The notes under the pieces are model-generated. The model was not told the DNA's origin. It saw nothing but the letters and a program-made list of their open reading frames with translations, and did not search any database. Positions 55,141 to 64,000 of a DNA stretch of 64,000 bases are shown here, piece by piece. This DNA comes from CALMEE01 sp041748315 (GTDB lineage: Bacteria > Planctomycetota > Planctomycetia > Pirellulales > Pirellulaceae), in assembly GCA_041748315.1 (NCBI GenBank), contig JBGTDM010000154.1, positions 1-64,000 on the forward strand, in the 5' to 3' direction. Each line of letters starts with the position of its first letter. Within the stretch, counting starts at the first letter, position 1. A program made the translations under genes and the position numbers.

Positions 55141-58100
55141 TCACCGATCATACTGATTTGTGATTTCGCGATGCCCATCACTTTCAGTTGCCGATATTCC
55201 ATCGCCACCCCCCTCTTTCATCTCCTCGGCTGCACCTCCTTGTTTGTCGTCATTCCTTTCAGGCTCGGCACTGGGCACTTCGGGATTCGATTGTTTGTCA
55301 TCGTCAACTCCCTCTTCAACTTCAGGTTCCTCGAGATCGGGTAATACCACGTCGATCCAAAGGTAAGAAGCCCAAAACAATGGATGGTCGGCCTTCAACG
55401 GTTCATCGAGCTTGGTATCTCTGACGCGAGGCTCGGATGCCAAATCGATCTCGGTCTCCCTGAGCAATTGAATGCTTCGACGCAACGCGTCGATTGGCGG
55501 CGAATGGAGCGACTCCGCAGCAAATCTTTGAGTGAAATCCATTGTCGATGTCCCGCCAACCGGCCAGCGACTGATCAATGCCGATTTCGTACCGGTCGCC
55601 AGCAAACCACAGGAAAGTAAAAACAGCTCGTCACCCTGCGCGTTTTGAAGTTTGCCTCCTCCAATCGCCGACTTGTAACCAGGCAGGATCAATTGATCAA
55701 TATCGGACCAGGGGAGGCTCAGCCAACTCCCCAGGGAACTACCGGGACGCCCTGAGTCAAAACTCATTGGCGCAGTGGCCAAGCCTGCGGGTTTGGAACC
55801 GTCAATCTCATCCCATACGATAACTTGACCGACAAACGATTTAATTAAATTCGAAGGTGTTCGGCTCGATTTATCAATCGACTCAACACCGCTGATCCGC
55901 GTTTGCAAATCAGCAAAAGCCCGACTCGACAAGTCATTATCATCACGAGCATTCGTGCGCCCGGTGATCGCCACGGTTTTGGCAAATCGTCTGCGACGAC
56001 GGTCGTCAGCAACCGCCGTCGATAACGTCGGTGCATACCTGACTTTTATCGAGTCGCTCAAATTTACGGAATGCTCAGACGTGCCCAATTGAACTAGCTC
56101 AAACGGGAAGTACCACAAAGGACCATCGGGAACGACTATAATCTCGTCAAAGTTGTTGATGAAATCGGGGCGAACGCGGGGAAACAGCAACGCAGAGATC
56201 TTGCGAGCTGATTCGCGCCAACCATCGCTCTGCAGATTGTCGGCAGTGATCGTCCCTCCCGGAGTTCCCAAACCCAGATCTTTTAGCAATAGTGCTAATT
56301 CCTGGTCGACCAGTTGAGCGGCAATAATGGACTCAAAGGAGTACGTGTTCTTCGAAATGAAACTGATATAGTACTGCTCGCGATCGAAGAATATCGCGAT
56401 AATGAGTTGCTTTTCTGGTAATCGATCCTGAATTGTCTGCAACATCATTGGCGCTGGGAATGCCATTTCACAGGGTTCCCGACGGAGCGCCAGCGACTGC
56501 AACAACATTTCTCGTTCAGCTTCGATTACGCTTAACTGGTCCAGCCATTTTTTTTGATCACGTACTGCTTCGGTGTTTCGATCCGGAGTCACCGGTATTT
56601 GGCGAAGTTGCCGAGTAACCTGTTGCGATGCATCGGCCAACTCTTTCAATCGTGGATAACGAGTCAGGAATTCTGTTTGTTGATGCTGTGCGGTTTCATT
56701 TAAAGCCTCAGCAGGCGCCGAGGTTACCCAACGGAGTGCCAGTTGCCTTCCCCCCAGCGGGAAGACGCTGAAGAATCGATGGCGTCGAATCAAGTCAGAG
56801 ATTTCCAGAGCTTTCACCTCCGATTTGAGTCGTACATTAATGCCATGCCAACGGAGCATTGGATCGAGGTGTGGGGAAACCAGATAGGCAATCGTTTCCA
56901 TTGGCTGTTCCAACCAGTCCTCGCGACCTGGATCACGAAGGACTTCACTGTACAAAATGTCCGCGGCTCGCTCCGTCACGCGACTCTTGACGACCAAATC
57001 GTCGGCAAGTGCAATTTGATATAACCACAATGAAGATTTCCTGGCGGCGATCAGGAATCGTTCCAAGTCTCGCGCGGCTCCCGTCGCATTTCCATCCATC
57101 GAGTTCGCCAACGCCGAACCATATAACCACCGAGTTCCAATACGACTCGAAGCCAAGTCCCCTTGACGAAGCACGCGGGCGTTTTGTGAGATCAATCGGA
57201 GCGCATCGCCGGAAGCACCGCTTTCCGTTGTCGACCAAATCGCGTCACCCAGCAATGATGCATGCAAGGCGCGGGCTCGTTCACGGTTTGCCCATTCCGC
57301 AGCGGATTGCAATGGCGTAAAAACGATCGTGCGGTCTGCCTGGATCTGCACATTTGTGGCGGCATGTAACGCATCGGCAACGACATCGTATTGCCGAAAA
57401 ATGGCTCCCGAGTACGAGGCCTCCAAAAAATACAGAAGCGCCGCGGTCAGATCTCCCTTGCGCTTCGCCAGGTAGCCGAGTTCTAATAGGGCGATCGGGG
57501 AGGAAGGATGATCAAATCCAGATATTTGAAGTGACTGAGTTAATGTGGCCGCTGCCTGATCATATTGTGCGGCTGACGATTGAGCTAACCCATACAACAC
57601 ACCCTGCCACGCTCCAGTCATGGTGCCTGCTGCTCCTCGACCCACTCCCAATTGGCTTACCATTGATTTGGTAAACGGATCATGCTTACAAACCGGCCCT
57701 TTAATTTGATGCCTTCGATGAATGGCTAATGCAACACAACGCATCACTTCCGCGATATCGACTTGACGTAGTGAGGCCGGGTTGATGACCCCACCTTGGA
57801 TCCGAGCACGTTCCACCGCGTCCAAGTCGCCGATCATCATGCTTAACTTTGGAAAGGCTCCGACCGTAAATTGTCGAGTCGTATTCCCCCAATTGATTCG
57901 GGCCTGTGCGACAGCACCACTGTTTTCCAAAATCTGGGTTGGAAATGTCGTGCGCTGCGGCCAACTCTTGAGATTTGTATACAACGCGATCGCCGCTTCA
58001 TATTGCTCAATCGCTTCTGGATAGCTACCCATCTGGTAAAAGCACTCTCCCGTCATCGTGTAGAAACAGATCGAATCCAGAAATCGCCCAGTGCCGTCAC

Positions 58101-58311
58101 GGTAAGCCCCGTTCGCTCCAGAACGGAAAATAGCAAGCGCTCGCGAATATTCCCCACGATAGTATTCGCCAAACCCGGAGTAATACTTATCGTTTGGCAA
58201 TGATTGCCCTCGGCGAACCTGCTCTTGACCTTGAACAGGATCAACTCCAGACATGAGCAGAATGGTCGTCAACACTAGAATGACGGTGATTGAACGCTGA
58301 TGCTTCAACAT
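55141..58311 (-). CDS. Exported TPR-CHAT protein
   Basis: About 1056 residues from ATG 58311, with AGGAA nine bases upstream and an N-terminal signal (ITVILVLTTILLMSGVDPVQG). TPR-like repeats include YYSGFGEYYRGEYSRALAIF, MTGECFYQMGSYPEAIEQYE and ALLELGYLAKRKGDLTAALL. The C-terminal CHAT domain (about 630-945) has the Cys motif LFLLSCGLLATGTKSALISR (Cys about 901). At the position expected for the catalytic His, the strand reads QVIVWDEIDG and no His is seen. A Glu/Asp-rich tail ends the protein. CHAT is a caspase-fold domain found in HetF and separase-like proteins. The C25 gene is downstream. Confidence 0.88.
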   Translation of the reverse strand: MLKHQRSITVILVLTTILLMSGVDPVQGQEQVRRGQSLPNDKYYSGFGEYYRGEYSRALAIFRSGANGAYRDGTGRFLDSICFYTMTGECFYQMGSYPEAIEQYEAAIALYTNLKSWPQRTTFPTQILENSGAVAQARINWGNTTRQFTVGAFPKLSMMIGDLDAVERARIQGGVINPASLRQVDIAEVMRCVALAIHRRHQIKGPVCKHDPFTKSMVSQLGVGRGAAGTMTGAWQGVLYGLAQSSAAQYDQAAATLTQSLQISGFDHPSSPIALLELGYLAKRKGDLTAALLYFLEASYSGAIFRQYDVVADALHAATNVQIQADRTIVFTPLQSAAEWANRERARALHASLLGDAIWSTTESGASGDALRLISQNARVLRQGDLASSRIGTRWLYGSALANSMDGNATGAARDLERFLIAARKSSLWLYQIALADDLVVKSRVTERAADILYSEVLRDPGREDWLEQPMETIAYLVSPHLDPMLRWHGINVRLKSEVKALEISDLIRRHRFFSVFPLGGRQLALRWVTSAPAEALNETAQHQQTEFLTRYPRLKELADASQQVTRQLRQIPVTPDRNTEAVRDQKKWLDQLSVIEAEREMLLQSLALRREPCEMAFPAPMMLQTIQDRLPEKQLIIAIFFDREQYYISFISKNTYSFESIIAAQLVDQELALLLKDLGLGTPGGTITADNLQSDGWRESARKISALLFPRVRPDFINNFDEIIVVPDGPLWYFPFELVQLGTSEHSVNLSDSIKVRYAPTLSTAVADDRRRRRFAKTVAITGRTNARDDNDLSSRAFADLQTRISGVESIDKSSRTPSNLIKSFVGQVIVWDEIDGSKPAGLATAPMSFDSGRPGSSLGSWLSLPWSDIDQLILPGYKSAIGGGKLQNAQGDELFLLSCGLLATGTKSALISRWPVGGTSTMDFTQRFAAESLHSPPIDALRRSIQLLRETEIDLASEPRVRDTKLDEPLKADHPLFWASYLWIDVVLPDLEEPEVEEGVDDDKQSNPEVPSAEPERNDDKQGGAAEEMKEGGGDGISATESDGHREITNQYDR

Positions 58312-58878
58312 TTGTCTTGTTCCTGCCTTCTCTTTGAATTTTGACCCGGATGACCTCAGCATACATTCCAAAGTCACAGGCCAGTTGATTGAATTCCCCT
58401 GTTCCAGCGTGATTCATCTGTTTGAACGCGATTGAGCAAAATGGACATCCCATCATTCGTTGCTCATTTGCCCCGGCTCCCGGAACCAACAAACACTTCG
58501 AGGCCGCTCACATTTTATGGAAATTGGATCGAATTGGTGTGTCGGTGGATCGATCCCGGTTTGTGCCAGCAAACCAAACTTCGGGATGACCTTCTCCGGC
58601 CCCTTCAACATACCTGTTTTGCCAAACCAATGCGACAATTTATTAAGATTCAGTTTAAAAAACCGGCATTTCCTGCGTTGTTCACGCAACTTATCCGCAG
58701 GCAAAGACAGATTTTTACGAATTGTTTCAAAGTCCACCCGTTGGTCAACCGATAACTTCTGTACCGATTGTACCAATTAGCTGGATTACGCCGCAGCGGC
58801 GTGGCCGCAAGCAACGTTGGGCAGGTTTCCAAACACAGTGATAATCTCCGGAAATACCGGATAACGGAGCCGAACTCG
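58312..58878. other. Spacer with opposing unrecognised frames
   Basis: Two frames of about 107 codons on opposite strands (58432-58755 plus; 58453-58776 minus) overlap almost fully. The minus one is protein-like at its start (VDFETIRKNLSLPADKLREQ) but begins at TTG without a ribosome site. Neither is called. The region probably holds the divergent promoters of the CHAT gene and the lipoprotein gene. Confidence 0.4.
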
Positions 58879-59124
58879 ATGATGATCAAGACACAAAAAT
58901 ATTGGCTGGCTCGCCCTGTTGTCGGGGCTCTAGCATTGGGCGCTGCAATTGTAAGTTGCCTGGCCGTCAGTGGGTGCCAAGTCAGCGTAGGTGGTCAAAC
59001 ATTGCCTAGCGCCTATTACATGAAAGATGACCTGCAGTATTTCCCCAAGGGTCCTGAGTTCCCACTCACCCATGAAGCGAACGCTCTCAAAGCAGCTCGA
59101 GCGAATGCAGAGATCAACCGTTAG
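58879..59124 (+). CDS. Small lipoprotein
   Basis: An 82-residue protein. ATG 58879 (GGAG nine bases upstream) gives a lipoprotein signal (PVVGALALGAAIVSCLAVSGC) with lipobox VSGC. The mature part is short, with QVSVGGQTLPSAYYMKDDLQ and KGPEFPLTHEANAL. The 'GGQTLPSxYYxxDDxQYFPxGPEFxLxxEA' pattern recurs in small planctomycete lipoproteins, by memory. Function is unknown. Confidence 0.75.
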   Translation: MMIKTQKYWLARPVVGALALGAAIVSCLAVSGCQVSVGGQTLPSAYYMKDDLQYFPKGPEFPLTHEANALKAARANAEINR

Positions 59125-59154
59125 TTCAAGGTTTTCCGGAAGAGGGAAGCGTCG

Positions 59155-59178
59155 ATAGCCGCGGCACGCTGCGGCTAT
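59155..59178 (+). terminator. Possible terminator hairpin
   Basis: Stem ATAGCCGC/GCGGCTAT with an eight-base loop, followed by TTT only. It lies about 30 bases after the lipoprotein stop and is convergent with mqnD. The short T run makes it a weak terminator. Confidence 0.5.
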
Positions 59179-59220
59179 TTTCGCGCGCTTCCAGCAAGTT
59201 CGCCGAAGGAATCGAACTGT

Positions 59221-60087
59221 TTAAGAAGTGCTTAGCACCTCGATCTCTCCACCATCATGTTCGATGATACCGCGTGCTTTGGCAACTTGAGTCAGTTTAC
59301 GCAATGCCTGTTGCCCAACTTCGCCCATGTCGAGCGTCCAAGGGTTGACATACAGATCGACATGTGAAAACAACACGTCGTCGTCAAGTTCCTGAGCATA
59401 CTGCTTCATGGTTGCAACAGTTTCAGTCCGATGCGCCTGTGCATACTCGATCGAACCGCGTATGATCGACTGAATTGTTCTCGACAGACTTTCGCCCAGA
59501 CTTCGCCTGGCCAGGATGCCGCCTAACGGCAGCGGAGACCCGGTCGACGACTCCCAGGTCTCTCCTAAATCTTCGATCAAATGCAGTCCATAGTCTTGAT
59601 ACGAAAATCGCCCTTCGTGAATACAGACACCGAAGTCCGCGGTGCGAGTTTGCAAGCGAGGCATGATCTCGGAAAAGACCACCTGTTCCGGTTCTCCTGC
59701 GGAGTGATAAAGTCGATACAACATCGTGGCCGTTGTTAATGACCCAGGACAGAGCACGATGGGTTTAAGAGCTAATTCCGCATATCGCTCAGGGCTGCGA
59801 TCTGGCTGATGAGAAAGCAATACCGGTCCCACACCAAAGCCCAATGCGGCACCGGACGGAAGCACGACTGTTTCCTCTCGGCAATAGAGTGCTGCATGAA
59901 AACTTGCCTTGCAAACATCGTAATGTCCTGCCAGTAGCGCTGTATTCAATTCCTGTACATCCAGCAGGTCGATTCGAAATTCCAGGCCTTCCAGGTCGAT
60001 CTTTTTGTGAAGGATTGCGTGGAACGCAAAGGTGTCATTAGGGCAAGTGGAAATCCCCAAACGAATTTTCTTAGCCATGCACATCAT
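59221..60087 (-). CDS. mqnD: 1,4-dihydroxy-6-naphthoate synthase (futalosine pathway)
   Basis: A 288-residue periplasmic-binding-protein-like enzyme. The MqnD signature GISTCPNDTFAFHAIL is at the N-terminus. DVQELNTALLAGHYDVCKAS and the later GVCIHEGRFSYQDYGL and LGGILARRSLG fit the family. It converts cyclic dehypoxanthinyl futalosine to 1,4-dihydroxy-6-naphthoate for menaquinone. ATG 60087 overlaps the mqnB stop as ATGA, showing coupling. mqnA, mqnC and mqnE are not in the window. Confidence 0.92.
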   Translation of the reverse strand: MMCMAKKIRLGISTCPNDTFAFHAILHKKIDLEGLEFRIDLLDVQELNTALLAGHYDVCKASFHAALYCREETVVLPSGAALGFGVGPVLLSHQPDRSPERYAELALKPIVLCPGSLTTATMLYRLYHSAGEPEQVVFSEIMPRLQTRTADFGVCIHEGRFSYQDYGLHLIEDLGETWESSTGSPLPLGGILARRSLGESLSRTIQSIIRGSIEYAQAHRTETVATMKQYAQELDDDVLFSHVDLYVNPWTLDMGEVGQQALRKLTQVAKARGIIEHDGGEIEVLSTS

Positions 60088-60704
60088 GCTCCCAGGTATC
60101 GATTGACGTATTCAACGCAATTGGACATTGAAGCATCAATTTTCCAACCAGCTGGGTCCCGATCCCCGGCTAAATTTGAGATACCACGAATAATTGTCAG
60201 GGGAACGCTCGCCAAACAACACGCAACGGCAACGGCATATCCCTCCATATCTTCACTGGCCACCTGCGGGAATGACTTAGCTCTGCAAGCGACCTGGGTC
60301 GATGAACGAGCCGCACTGCAAACGGTCAACAAATGGGAATCGATGGTTGAATCGATCACGATCGTGTCTCCGAATTTAGCGACATCATCGGGAAGCGACT
60401 GCAGGCCCATTTGAGCGAGCGTTATGAATTCCTGGTCATCGCCGGCACCGACCCCCCAAATCGAAACCCGGCCAAATTGGATGACCGATCCGATTTCACA
60501 ATGCTCGCCGTAACCTCCGGCGATACCGAACAATAGGACTCGTTCCGGCCGATGGATCTGGAGGAGTTGCATCGTCCGCGCCGCCGAGGCGATCACTCCG
60601 ACGCCGCAGATTTCCAACCGATCGTCGGCCGCTAGGTGGAGCGTCATTGCCAATCGGTGTTCGATCGCGCTGGGAACCAGGCAGAGGGTTCTGCAGGGGG
60701 TCAT
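60084..60704 (-). CDS. mqnB: Futalosine hydrolase
   Basis: A 206-residue nucleoside phosphorylase-fold enzyme. ATG 60704 is chosen with AAGGA five bases upstream; a TTG eight codons earlier is less likely. LLFGIAGGYGEHCEIGSVIQ and the active-site SEDMEGYAVAVAC are typical, followed by IRGISNLAGDRDPAGW. It removes hypoxanthine from futalosine. The coupling to mqnD supports the menaquinone role over a general MTA/SAH nucleosidase. Confidence 0.9.
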   Translation of the reverse strand: MTPCRTLCLVPSAIEHRLAMTLHLAADDRLEICGVGVIASAARTMQLLQIHRPERVLLFGIAGGYGEHCEIGSVIQFGRVSIWGVGAGDDQEFITLAQMGLQSLPDDVAKFGDTIVIDSTIDSHLLTVCSAARSSTQVACRAKSFPQVASEDMEGYAVAVACCLASVPLTIIRGISNLAGDRDPAGWKIDASMSNCVEYVNRYLGA

Positions 60705-60740
60705 GCATTCCTTTTTTGGGTTGGACAATCGATACCTTAC

Positions 60741-61700
60741 CTAAACCGAAGATAGTCGCACGCTCCAACTCGATTGCCAATTGAGCGCGTCCCTTCCCAA
60801 CGTAAAGCTTGTCAGCACAAGCAAACAGAACATAATTCCTCCCCAAATTGGGCCGAATTGATAATACGCATGCGGCAATTGTAAGACGCGAGCGATCCAG
60901 CTTTCAGGAGTGCCCAGCCATAACCCCGCTGCTAGAAAACCGTAGACACATGCCGTCAACAACACAAATAACGAGACCATCAGCAGCGAAGACCAGTCGG
61001 CTAACTGCCACAAATATATCCAATAACTTAAGAAAGCAATCGACACAAAGATTAATACGAACGCCCAACGAGGCAACGTTGCGTCCCACGATTGTGGCGC
61101 ATAAGCAAGCAAAAACACACCCACCGGAACACAGTTGACGACCGCTATGATCGCTAGACAAAGGGCATAAAATCGTGTCAGCCACAGCCGATCCCGTTCG
61201 GGATCATGCCGTTCCTTCCGATCGAACTCAATCATCACCTCGCCAATGTCGGACGAGTACGCCACTGGCCTTTCGACGATGATCGCGACGTCAATTTCCT
61301 GTTTTCTCAGCGCTCGCGGCGAATCAATTTCAGCCTTCGCGGCGAATGAATCTCGTTTGTCTGATTCGGGAGTGGATTCAAAATGGCCGCGATGCAACGC
61401 TCCCTGCAGCCCATCCACCGCCTGTACAACGGCATCGACCACGACCTTCGGTTCGGACAACTGTTGAAAAGGCACACGACCAGGATCGTTCAAATTGACA
61501 GGATCATTTCCCAACTCGTTGGGAGCGGCGATCCAGTGGGCAGTGTATACGATTTGTGATTTTCCCGCCAATTCCGTTTTACTTCCTTTTCGAGGCACTC
61601 GTATGGAAGCCTGACATTCACGGCACACAATAATCTTGCCACGGCGATTGTTATGAGCAGTGACAACACACCCGCTTGGACAATGAACGAGGATTGACAT
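60741..61700 (-). CDS. Zinc-ribbon membrane protein of unknown function
   Basis: A 319-residue protein. Two cysteine clusters at the N-terminus (VHCPSGC and IIVCRECQASIRVP) form a zinc-ribbon-like knuckle. About 120 polar residues follow, then four membrane segments in the second half (FYALCLAIIAVVNCVPVGVF onward). It ends 36 bases before mqnB on the same strand and follows the class 3 lipase gene by 63 bases, so the four genes may be one operon. No family was recognised. Confidence 0.7.
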   Translation of the reverse strand: MSILVHCPSGCVVTAHNNRRGKIIVCRECQASIRVPRKGSKTELAGKSQIVYTAHWIAAPNELGNDPVNLNDPGRVPFQQLSEPKVVVDAVVQAVDGLQGALHRGHFESTPESDKRDSFAAKAEIDSPRALRKQEIDVAIIVERPVAYSSDIGEVMIEFDRKERHDPERDRLWLTRFYALCLAIIAVVNCVPVGVFLLAYAPQSWDATLPRWAFVLIFVSIAFLSYWIYLWQLADWSSLLMVSLFVLLTACVYGFLAAGLWLGTPESWIARVLQLPHAYYQFGPIWGGIMFCLLVLTSFTLGRDALNWQSSWSVRLSSV

Positions 61701-61763
61701 GATAGGTCCATTTGCAATTCAAAACGATCAGAGCCTGCGACTGCACAAGCGTTGCAACTCCAA

Positions 61764-62606
61764 CTAAGGCCCCTCTTTTTTCGCGATTCTGGCAAGCGCA
61801 TTGACATAGCTAGTGACCAGGTGGTCTCGAAAATGGTCGATGCGAAATTTAGTCAAGCTTTTAAAGAATCCGCGTAACCTGTCTCGAGTCCGTCGCCAAC
61901 CGGTGAGTAACTCGGTCTCCCCTTTATGATTGATATAGTGCTCATCTCCAAAATGTCGGTAACCGAGCCAAGTCGGAGGGAGTCTTGGAACCAAGTCATT
62001 GTTGTTTACCCAGCGAACGTGCCGCATTGTTGCCTGAGTCACGTAGGAGTTACTCCCGACACGAGGGCTGCCGAAAGTATATAGCGCGACCGGTTCATTT
62101 TGTACCGCCGATAACAGGCAGCGATAGGCACAAATACTGGCAACCGCTCCGCCGAGAGAATGTCCGGTAAACCACATTTTTCGCCGATCCAGGAAAATTG
62201 CTTGCTCGAGCTGTGGCCATAAACCGTCGGCCCGTTTTTTCCAACCCGAGTGAACTCGCCCGACCGTCTCCGCGAGAGTTTGCACGGCATGCAACTCACT
62301 GTTGAGTTGTTTCCATGACGTTGGCTCCGCTTCGCGACAGACAATCACACTGTCATGTACGTTGCTCAACCAGTAGGCGTGCGAACCATGATTTACAAAG
62401 TACTTTCCCTCAGCAAACCCCAATCGCCCCGCGGCCTTTTCGAACTCCTCCGGTTTCATATACGAAATCATTGACACTTCTGCAAACAGCAATGCCTGGC
62501 GAATTTCATCCAGCTCGTCGATCGGACCCAGCAAATGCGATTTGAGATGGATTTGCTCCGCAATCTTGTTGGCCATCAGATCAGCCTGGATTGTTTTGGT
62601 TGGCAT
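61764..62606 (-). CDS. Class 3 lipase family protein
   Basis: About 280 residues from ATG 62606; the frame opens earlier at a GTG (62657). The lipase_3 pattern is clear: VHSGWKKRADGLWPQLEQAI, nucleophile elbow WFTGHSLGGAVA, LYTFGSPRVGSNSYV, NNNDLVPRLPP (Asp), YRHFGDEHYIN, and DHFRDHLVTSY near the end (candidate catalytic His). No signal peptide is evident, so it is probably cytoplasmic. It heads the possible operon leading to mqnB and mqnD. Confidence 0.85.
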   Translation of the reverse strand: MPTKTIQADLMANKIAEQIHLKSHLLGPIDELDEIRQALLFAEVSMISYMKPEEFEKAAGRLGFAEGKYFVNHGSHAYWLSNVHDSVIVCREAEPTSWKQLNSELHAVQTLAETVGRVHSGWKKRADGLWPQLEQAIFLDRRKMWFTGHSLGGAVASICAYRCLLSAVQNEPVALYTFGSPRVGSNSYVTQATMRHVRWVNNNDLVPRLPPTWLGYRHFGDEHYINHKGETELLTGWRRTRDRLRGFFKSLTKFRIDHFRDHLVTSYVNALARIAKKEGP

Positions 62607-63128
62607 AGAAATCAATTGGATGGCGAATGAAGCAAACTCAAAGACAACAATGGACACCGCTCATGACGAATGGTCGAGTTCATTTTATCAGCCGACACCC
62701 GGAGGGACCGAGTCGCGCCGACTTACCCTTCAACCCGCCCGCCCGATCTTCCCCAAAAAATGGCGCGCATCCAATGAACGATTCCGTATATTCTAACCGG
62801 CAGAATTTTGGATAAAAGGTTACTACCCAGTTAGCGATACCACTGAACCCATGCAGCAATTCATTCGCCGAGTCGCTCGGTCACGCGATGCTCAGGCCCA
62901 CTTAAATCCCGATAGGCGTCGATTCGAATCGCCAGCGCCCGTCCACAAACCCACGGACGATGGAGGTGTCGACGCATCCAGGATCGCCAAACCTCCGAGG
63001 TTTTCTCGGTGGCGTAAGCAACATCCTTGGACTCTATCACCCGAATGCGACTTGTTTGTCATCGGTAAGAGTATCAGTCAACGTGCTAGACAGCATTCAA
63101 AACGCGACCCGATCCTCCAGCCACGGCG
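62607..63128. other. Spacer without a supported gene
   Basis: Only short frames are present on both strands, with no ribosome sites or family features. No tRNA-like cloverleaf was seen. Confidence 0.5.
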
Positions 63129-64000
63129 TTAGTCGACCGGAGCAAAGCCACGTCGCATCGTATTTTCGGTAATCGTTTGTGGAAGCACAAATTGCAATAG
63201 ATAGTCCCGCCCGCCGGCCTTGGTACCGATTCCGGACATCTTGAATCCACCAAACGGATGCCGTCCAACCATCGCACCCGTGATGGAGCGGTTCAAGTAC
63301 ATGTTTCCGACTCGCAGTTCCGTGCGAATTCGTTCAAGATTTTCCGGACTGCGAGAGAACATGCCTCCGGTTAAGGCATATTCCGTACCATTTGCGACCC
63401 GAATTGCTTCATCCAAATCCTTAACTCGAATCACAGCCAGCACCGGTCCAAAAATTTCTTCCTGAGCAATTCGGGCATCCGGCATAATGTCGGCAAATAC
63501 ACTTGGTCCAACAAAATAACCTTGATCGGCTAGAATGCCGACATCGATCGAAACCACTTGTCGGCCCTCCTTGCGACCCAGCTCAATGTAATCCTGAATT
63601 CGTTGTTGGGCCTCGCCGTCAATCACCGGGCCCACATTCGAGGCCGGGTCCTCAGCCGGAGCAACGACTAAACTCCTTGCCGACTCAACCAATCGATCGA
63701 CAAATACGTCGTAGACACTTTCCAGGACGATGACGCGACTACAGGCCGAACATTTTTGTCCCTGAAACCCAAACGCACTATAAATTGTGCCAAGCACCGC
63801 TTCATCCAAGTCTGCATCGGCATCCACGATGATGGCATTCTTGCCCCCCATTTCTGCAATCACATGCTTGACCATCGGAATTCCGGTCGCGGATATTTGA
63901 GCTGCTTTGGCATTGATGGCCAGTCCGACAGGGCGACTTCCGGTAAATGCAATCAATGCCACATTCGGATGCTCGACGAGACGTGCTCCAACGGTCTCGC
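63129..64000 (-). CDS. pruA: Delta-1-pyrroline-5-carboxylate dehydrogenase (C-terminal part)
   Basis: The frame is open to the window edge (ETVGARLVEHPNVALIAFTG), so the 5' end lies beyond 64000. Aldehyde dehydrogenase motifs are visible: IAFTGSRPVGLAIN, catalytic Glu in VIAEMGGKNAIIV, catalytic Cys in FGFQGQKCSACSR, QEEIFGPVLAVIRV, and PFGGFKMSGIGTKAGG. The pattern matches P5C dehydrogenase or the PutA C-terminal domain, which oxidises glutamate semialdehyde to glutamate in proline breakdown. Whether it is fused to proline dehydrogenase cannot be seen. Confidence 0.88.
   Translation of the reverse strand, partial: ETVGARLVEHPNVALIAFTGSRPVGLAINAKAAQISATGIPMVKHVIAEMGGKNAIIVDADADLDEAVLGTIYSAFGFQGQKCSACSRVIVLESVYDVFVDRLVESARSLVVAPAEDPASNVGPVIDGEAQQRIQDYIELGRKEGRQVVSIDVGILADQGYFVGPSVFADIMPDARIAQEEIFGPVLAVIRVKDLDEAIRVANGTEYALTGGMFSRSPENLERIRTELRVGNMYLNRSITGAMVGRHPFGGFKMSGIGTKAGGRDYLLQFVLPQTITENTMRRGFAPVD

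Noticed and set aside
58432..58776. Pair of ~107-codon frames on opposite strands
   Set aside because: They overlap almost completely, neither has a ribosome site, and no family is recognised; treated as spacer.
62840..63128. tRNA-like stretch with GATTCGAATC
   Set aside because: The T-loop-like sequence has no matching acceptor, D or anticodon stems.

Overview
The window looks like a piece of a planctomycete chromosome, most likely of the Pirellulales type. Support comes from a DUF1559 prepilin-like protein (plus a fragment of another), exported carboxypeptidase-regulatory-like and DUF11 proteins, a TAT-exported Gfo/Idh/MocA oxidoreductase, exported PQQ-type and TolB-like propellers, WD40 and CHAT proteins, a gingipain-like C25 peptidase, mid-range GC and long spacers between short operons. 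This assignment rests on gene content alone. No rRNA or tRNA gene, CRISPR array or complete insertion sequence was recognised.

Layout. 1-9.3 kb: the end of an exported two-domain protein, a membrane-anchored DUF11 protein, small basic or unknown ORFs, a RadC-like protein with an extra N-terminal region, and a double-parvulin exported isomerase. 9.4-10 kb: a tandem array of ~93-bp units beside the 3' remnant of a DUF1559 gene. 10.5-24 kb: PQQ-propeller lipoprotein, O-antigen-ligase-like membrane protein, tyrosine recombinase, prmC and prfA, an SBF-like transporter, aroC, an unknown anchored protein and a large acyl-CoA dehydrogenase. 24-32 kb: MOSC protein, lipase-like hydrolase, Gfo/Idh/MocA oxidoreductase, a methionine-salvage cluster (mtnB-mtnD-mtnC with a translationally coupled alpha/beta hydrolase) and miaE.

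32.6-38 kb: a YdcF-like protein, then the most coherent pathway cluster, lysW-lysX-lysY-lysZ-lysK. This is the carrier-protein route to lysine (from aminoadipate) or to ornithine/arginine (from glutamate). The carrier gene encodes only 56 residues and is easily missed. 38-45 kb: an SDR, a TAT-exported propeller protein, and a polysaccharide ABC exporter (Wzm, Wzt) followed by a sulfotransferase. 44-53 kb: a DUF6263-type protein with a clear terminator, a WD40 protein, unknown exported proteins, a full DUF1559 protein and ilvC. 53-58.3 kb: a tandem of two exported proteins with caspase-fold domains, TPR-CHAT and a C25 peptidase. 58.8-64 kb: a small lipoprotein, the futalosine menaquinone genes mqnB-mqnD behind a zinc-ribbon membrane protein and a class 3 lipase, and the C-terminal part of a delta-1-pyrroline-5-carboxylate dehydrogenase running off the end.

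Three non-coding repeat families stand out: a 135-bp MITE-like element in two inverted copies (13674 and 46291), a palindromic spacer element in three copies (1799, 21667, 25055), and the 93-bp tandem array at 9403. All names are by eye from motifs; no database search was run.
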